Shown here: piece after piece, positions 60,115-64,000 of the stretch
Layout: each line of letters starts with the position of its first letter
Position numbering within the stretch: the first letter of the stretch is position 1
NCBI GenBank assembly: GCA_016718805.1
Contig: JADKCP010000011.1
Span: 434,001 to 498,000, forward strand
Direction of reading: 5' to 3'
DNA length: 64,000 nt
Source: Bacteroidota bacterium
GTDB lineage: Bacteria > Bacteroidota > Bacteroidia > UBA4408
Notes under the pieces: generated by a model
Told to the model about the DNA's origin: nothing
What the model saw: the letters and a program-made list of their open reading frames with translations, nothing else
Databases searched by the model: none
Translations under genes and position numbers: made by a program

Positions 60115-63100
60115 GTGAAAAACAAGCAGCTCACTATACTATTTAGTGTTTTATTGAATTTTGGCTTATTCGCCCAAAACTCACCTTATGCTTCCGATAG
60201 TAATTCCTACTATTGGAAAAACCGAAAACCTTATGCCGATTATTGGCAGCAAGATGTAAATTATACCATAAAAGCCACAGTTGATGAAGTAACCAACATT
60301 ATCGACGGAACGGAAATTTTAGTGTATACTAACAATTCACCGGATGAATTGCGTATTGTGTATTTTCATCTGTATCAAAATGCATTTCAACCTGATTCTT
60401 ATTTTGATAAACTACAGCTAGCAAATGGAGTAAAGGCAAATTGGCGCAATTACGAAGCGCAAAAACTAGGAACCATTATTTCAAAATTACAACAAAATGG
60501 AGTTGATTTAAAATCAGAACTCAACAATACGATTTTAAAGGTTTACTTGAATACTCCGATAAAATCGGGAGAAAGTACCACATTTGAAATTGATTTTTTA
60601 ACCCATTTTGGAGATGGTGCAGCACGCAGAAGAATGAAAATTGTAAATTCATTTGGAACTAAACTCTATAATGGAAATCATTTTTATCCACGCATTTCAG
60701 TATATGACCGGAAATTTGGCTGGGACACCAACCAACATTTAAACCGAGAATTTTACGGTGATTTTGGAAGTTTTACTGTGGAACTAAATTTTGCTGCTAA
60801 TTATATTGTTGAAGCTACCGGTGTATTACAAAACGAATCGGAAGTATTGCCCGATAGTTTGAGAAAAAAACTGGACATTAAAAATTTTAACCGTAAACCT
60901 TGGAACAGTAAGCCTTCGGTAATAATTCCTTACGACTCTTTACAGCGTAAAATATGGAAATATAAAGCTATCAATGTACACGATTTTGCTTTTACAGCTA
61001 GTCCTACCTATCGCTTAGGCGAAACATATTGGAATGGAATACGCGTTGTTGCTGCTGTTCAAGAACCTCATGCCGGACACTGGCAAAACGCCGCGGAATA
61101 TGCTGCCAAAATTATTGAAAGCAATTCACGTACTATTGGAATGTATGCTTATCCTAAAATGGTGGTTGCTGATGCTAACGATGGTATGGAATTTCCCATG
61201 CTTACGCTCGATGGTGGCTATGATCCAAATTACCGGCAACTGTTCTCCCATGAAATCGGACATAACTGGTTTTTTGCTATGATAGGAAATAATGAAACCT
61301 ATCGTGCTACTTTGGATGAAGGGTTTACACAGTTTTTAACTGCTTGGGCATTGATTGACATAGATGGAGATACCTTAGTGGAACAAGCACCGGCATCGAA
61401 TTATGTGAAAAAACACAGCTCTCCTTCGCTTGCAATTTATGAACGCGTTTACAAAAGTTATATGCGTGATGCGATTGAAAATAATACACGACAACTCAAT
61501 ACCCATTCCGACGATTTTAACGGTGCCTTGCACCAGGGAGGAGGCTATAGAGAAGTATATTATAAAACAGCAAGTATGTTGTACAATTTAAAATATGTTT
61601 TGGGCGATAGTTTATTTTTGGCTGCGCTTCAAAATTATTTTAATCAATGGAAAATAGCCCATCCTTATATTGAAGATTTTAGAAATTCGATGATTGAATT
61701 TACTCATGTTGATTTGAATTGGTTTTTTGATGAGTGGATAGAAACAACAAAAACAATTGATTATTCAATAAAGTCGATTAAAAAATCAAGTACAAAAAAT
61801 GAGTACTACATCCGCTTTAAGCGAAACGAAGAAGCTCAAATGCCTATTGATTTTACGGTGTATTCCAAAACACATAAAAAATATGATTTCCATATTCCGA
61901 ACACCTGGTTTGTGAAAGCTACTAAAGCTATGGTTTTGCCTAGTTGGATTGGATGGGGAAAAAAACTCAATACGACCTATGTAGCCAAGGTCCAAATACC
62001 CGGTGGAATTAAAAAGGTTGAAATTGACCCAACCCATCGTTTGTCCGATTTTAATTTGCTCAACAATAGTTCAAAATTCCCGATACAGGTAAAATTCGAT
62101 CATCAAATTATCAACGATCCATTATGGGAAAAGTATGAATTGTATTACCGACCCGACTTATGGTATAATGCTGTAGATGGTATAAAAGCAGGCATACATT
62201 TAAATGGAAACTACCTCAACCAGAAACATATTTTTGATGCTAATCTTTGGTACAACACTCGCTTGGGAATGCAATACGATGGAAAATTTAAAGATGTGCA
62301 TCATCCTGTTTCCTTTCGTATTAATTACAAAACATCCTTGCGTAAACTTGCCAAACGATTGAATTTAGTAGCAAATGTGAAATATCTTGATGGTTTACAA
62401 CAGTTACTGGGAGGAATTGAAAAATACGGTAGTACCGAAAAGACTCGATTTTTTTTACATTACAAAAGCATGTTTCGCTCGGATAGCAGTGAGTTAGCTT
62501 ATTTGAATTTTCCTGATGAATGGCAAACTGCAAAATATAACAACAGTATTAACATGGGAATTAATCACAGTTATGTATACCTAAAAAGCACCGGTATTTT
62601 TAGCTTAAGTGCGCGTAGTTCTGCCTTTACTAAATCCTATACTTATAGTACACTTAATTTCACGACTACCAATAAAGTAAACTTTGGAAAATTTAGCTTG
62701 AGCAGTCGGCTTTTTATACAATATACAACAGGGAATTCGGTACCTAATGAGTCTGCACTTTATTTATCAGGTGCTAATCCTGAAGAAATGATGGACAATA
62801 AATTTGTTCGATCAAGTGGTTTTTACCCAAATGAATGGCTAGGATATGGTGAAAGCTTCAATCACTTTCATTACGGAGGTGGCTTAAATTTAAGAGGTTA
62901 TTCGGGCTACATACCTGTATTATATACTACTCAAAAATATCAGCGAAAAATTTACAAAGGTAAAAGTGGGGCATCGCTCAATACTGAATTAAGTTTTGTT
63001 CGTTTATTTGCTACACCTCCTTCTAAAATTAAAAATTATGTTGGAATGGATTTGTATCTTTTTGGAGATGCAGGTGTTATTGATTATAGCAGCGATTCGG

Positions 63101-63297
63101 GCAACATGTTTTTTTCGGACATGCGTTGCGACGCGGGTTTAGGAGTAGCGTTGAAAATAAAAAAATGGGGAGTTCTCGAAAAACCCTCTCCCCTAACTAT
63201 TCGATTTGATATGCCTTACTTTGTGAATCGTCCTTCTTATGTTGAAGATGACTTTTTTAAGTTTAGGTGGATATTAGCAATTGGCAGGGCTTTTTAA
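60115..63297 (+). CDS. M1 metallopeptidase fused to an Omp85-like beta-barrel
   Basis: The 1060-residue protein has a signal peptide (about 1-20, KQLTILFSVLLNFGLFAQ). The M1 aminopeptidase domain (about 30-530) is complete: DGMEFPM (the exopeptidase-type G-x-M-E-x motif), HEIGH (379-383) and, 18 residues on, the zinc ligand E402 in LDEGF. After a beta-rich linker (about 540-660) the C-terminal 400 residues resemble an Omp85/surface-antigen barrel: alternating aromatic strands, GGLNLRGYSGY with R927-G928-Y929 in the conserved loop, FGDAGVID, RFDMPYFVNRP and a last residue F1060, the outer-membrane barrel signature. No POTRA domain is visible. The enzyme would therefore be held on, or passed through, the outer membrane. 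The GTG start is supported by the signal peptide. Confidence 0.83.
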   Translation: MKNKQLTILFSVLLNFGLFAQNSPYASDSNSYYWKNRKPYADYWQQDVNYTIKATVDEVTNIIDGTEILVYTNNSPDELRIVYFHLYQNAFQPDSYFDKLQLANGVKANWRNYEAQKLGTIISKLQQNGVDLKSELNNTILKVYLNTPIKSGESTTFEIDFLTHFGDGAARRRMKIVNSFGTKLYNGNHFYPRISVYDRKFGWDTNQHLNREFYGDFGSFTVELNFAANYIVEATGVLQNESEVLPDSLRKKLDIKNFNRKPWNSKPSVIIPYDSLQRKIWKYKAINVHDFAFTASPTYRLGETYWNGIRVVAAVQEPHAGHWQNAAEYAAKIIESNSRTIGMYAYPKMVVADANDGMEFPMLTLDGGYDPNYRQLFSHEIGHNWFFAMIGNNETYRATLDEGFTQFLTAWALIDIDGDTLVEQAPASNYVKKHSSPSLAIYERVYKSYMRDAIENNTRQLNTHSDDFNGALHQGGGYREVYYKTASMLYNLKYVLGDSLFLAALQNYFNQWKIAHPYIEDFRNSMIEFTHVDLNWFFDEWIETTKTIDYSIKSIKKSSTKNEYYIRFKRNEEAQMPIDFTVYSKTHKKYDFHIPNTWFVKATKAMVLPSWIGWGKKLNTTYVAKVQIPGGIKKVEIDPTHRLSDFNLLNNSSKFPIQVKFDHQIINDPLWEKYELYYRPDLWYNAVDGIKAGIHLNGNYLNQKHIFDANLWYNTRLGMQYDGKFKDVHHPVSFRINYKTSLRKLAKRLNLVANVKYLDGLQQLLGGIEKYGSTEKTRFFLHYKSMFRSDSSELAYLNFPDEWQTAKYNNSINMGINHSYVYLKSTGIFSLSARSSAFTKSYTYSTLNFTTTNKVNFGKFSLSSRLFIQYTTGNSVPNESALYLSGANPEEMMDNKFVRSSGFYPNEWLGYGESFNHFHYGGGLNLRGYSGYIPVLYTTQKYQRKIYKGKSGASLNTELSFVRLFATPPSKIKNYVGMDLYLFGDAGVIDYSSDSGNMFFSDMRCDAGLGVALKIKKWGVLEKPSPLTIRFDMPYFVNRPSYVEDDFFKFRWILAIGRAF

Positions 63298-63341
63298 AAG
63301 CTACACTCCTAGCATGAATAAATAAGCTAGTAAAACCTAAT

Positions 63342-63382
63342 GTATCAATTAAAATGATGCTCTAAAAAGTATCAATTAAAAT
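63342..63382. repeat. 14-bp direct repeat at the dnaJ 3' end
   Basis: GTATCAATTAAAAT occurs at 63342-63355 and 63369-63382; the second copy overlaps the last codons and the stop of dnaJ. It may be a small duplication. No function is inferred. Confidence 0.5.
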
Positions 63383-64000
63383 ACTCTTTCATTCGTTCAA
63401 AAAAGCTTTTGTCTTTATTAGAAGGTCGAGGCTTAAAGTTTTCGGAATTAGCCAATTGCTCCATTATTTTTCGTTCTTCCTTACTTAAATGTTGAGGTGT
63501 CCAAACATTGACATTCACTAATAAATCGCCTTTATGATAACTGTTGAGTTCGGGTAATCCTTTGCCACGTAAACGTAAAATTTTATTGGCATGCGTGCCG
63601 GGATCAATTTTAATTTTTGCTTTTCCTTCTATAGTTGGAACTTCAACAGTAGTTCCTAAAGCGGCTTCAGCAAAACTGATGTATTGCTCGAAGTGCAAGT
63701 TATTTCCTTCACGTTTTAAAAACGGATGTTCCTCTTCTTCTATCACAACTAATAAATCACCGGCAACTCCGCCTCGTGCTGCAGCATTACCTCTACCGCT
63801 TACACTTAATTGCATTCCATCAGCTACACCAGCCGGTATTTTAATGGCAATGGTATCTTCGGCTTTAACAATTCCATCACCAAAACAGGTTTTGCATTTA
63901 TCGCTAATAATTTGTCCTTCTCCTCCACAAGCAGGACAAGTAGAACTGGTTTGCATTTGTCCTAATATGGTATTCATTACACGGGTGGTTTGTCCGCTTC
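63372..64000 (-). CDS. dnaJ: Chaperone DnaJ, C-terminal part (5' end outside window)
   Basis: DnaJ is the co-chaperone that delivers substrates to DnaK and stimulates its ATPase. About 209 residues are visible: the end of the cysteine-rich zinc region (SGQTTRVMNTILGQMQTSST, CPACGGEG and CKTCFGDG), then the substrate-binding beta domains (IAIKIPAGVADGMQLSVSG, LVVIEEEEHPFLKREGNNL, LRLRGKGLPEL) and the tail. The frame continues past the window edge, so the methionine at 63977 is internal. The J-domain lies outside. Confidence 0.93.
   Translation of the reverse strand, partial: SGQTTRVMNTILGQMQTSSTCPACGGEGQIISDKCKTCFGDGIVKAEDTIAIKIPAGVADGMQLSVSGRGNAAARGGVAGDLLVVIEEEEHPFLKREGNNLHFEQYISFAEAALGTTVEVPTIEGKAKIKIDPGTHANKILRLRGKGLPELNSYHKGDLLVNVNVWTPQHLSKEERKIMEQLANSENFKPRPSNKDKSFFERMKEYFN

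Overview
The window is 64 kb of an AT-rich chromosome from a member of the Bacteroidota. The evidence is four-fold. First, large secreted proteins end in type IX secretion (T9SS) sorting domains. Second, upstream regions repeatedly carry the Bacteroidota -7 box TAnnTTTG or TAnnTTCG, often with a TTG or TTTG about 16-20 nt further up. Third, there are phylum-typical genes: a DUF6913 protein, a BatA-type protein, an HU-CCDC81/SPOR protein, S16 with a long tail and a dihydroorotase-like protein without its metal motif. Fourth, gene neighbourhoods such as relA/spoT-fur-STAS-purA are of a kind seen in this phylum. The order or genus cannot be fixed from the sequence alone. No rRNA, tRNA, CRISPR array, IS element or prophage was seen, and the region looks like ordinary core chromosome with scattered secreted-protein genes.

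Layout. 1-4.7 kb: the start of a glycosyltransferase, miaE, a cation/proton antiporter and two tandem-UspA stress proteins. 4.7-12.6 kb: housekeeping genes (holA, AMP nucleosidase with a frameshifted end, a stand-alone HsdR_N-type nuclease domain, dapA, DUF6913, a secreted unknown, ligA, prmC). 12.7-25.3 kb: a TPR-sensor adenylate cyclase, an rRNA methyltransferase of the RlmI type, an unusual class I isoprenoid-synthase-like protein, an M23 peptidase, an RMDN-like TPR protein, a secreted A/K/E-rich protein, a metallo-beta-lactamase-fold hydrolase and a MoxR-type AAA+/vWA pair. 25.5-32.3 kb: methylmalonate-semialdehyde dehydrogenase and a class III aminotransferase, separated by a 1302-residue T9SS surface protein. 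32.4-41.6 kb: the stringent-response gene, fur, a STAS protein, purA, a BatA-like protein, a dihydroorotase-like protein and the HU/SPOR protein. 41.6-49.6 kb: a rhodanese without its cysteine, a small membrane protein, a second A/K/E-rich paralogue, an FAD oxidoreductase, a beta-helix lipoprotein, a DUF922 protease and rpsP. 49.7-64 kb: a T9SS-exported pentaheme cytochrome, two POT peptide transporters, a seven-bladed propeller/T9SS surface protein split by a frameshift, an M1 peptidase that continues into what looks like an Omp85 beta-barrel, and the 3' part of dnaJ.

How the genes relate. Most are short independent units rather than one pathway. Linked sets are: antiporter + UspA; amn + holA (about 9 bp apart, same strand); vWA + AAA+ ATPase; mmsA + aminotransferase (valine, beta-alanine or 3-aminoisobutyrate catabolism); relA/spoT + fur + STAS + purA; and BatA + dihydroorotase-like (4-bp overlap). 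The strongest candidate for something unusual is the M1 peptidase-Omp85 fusion at 60115-63297. After it come the isoprenoid-synthase-like orphan, the paralogous A/K/E-rich secreted pair, the HU-transmembrane-SPOR protein and the surface-directed pentaheme cytochrome. Two genes carry single-base frameshifts that are certain from the reading frames but may be assembly errors.
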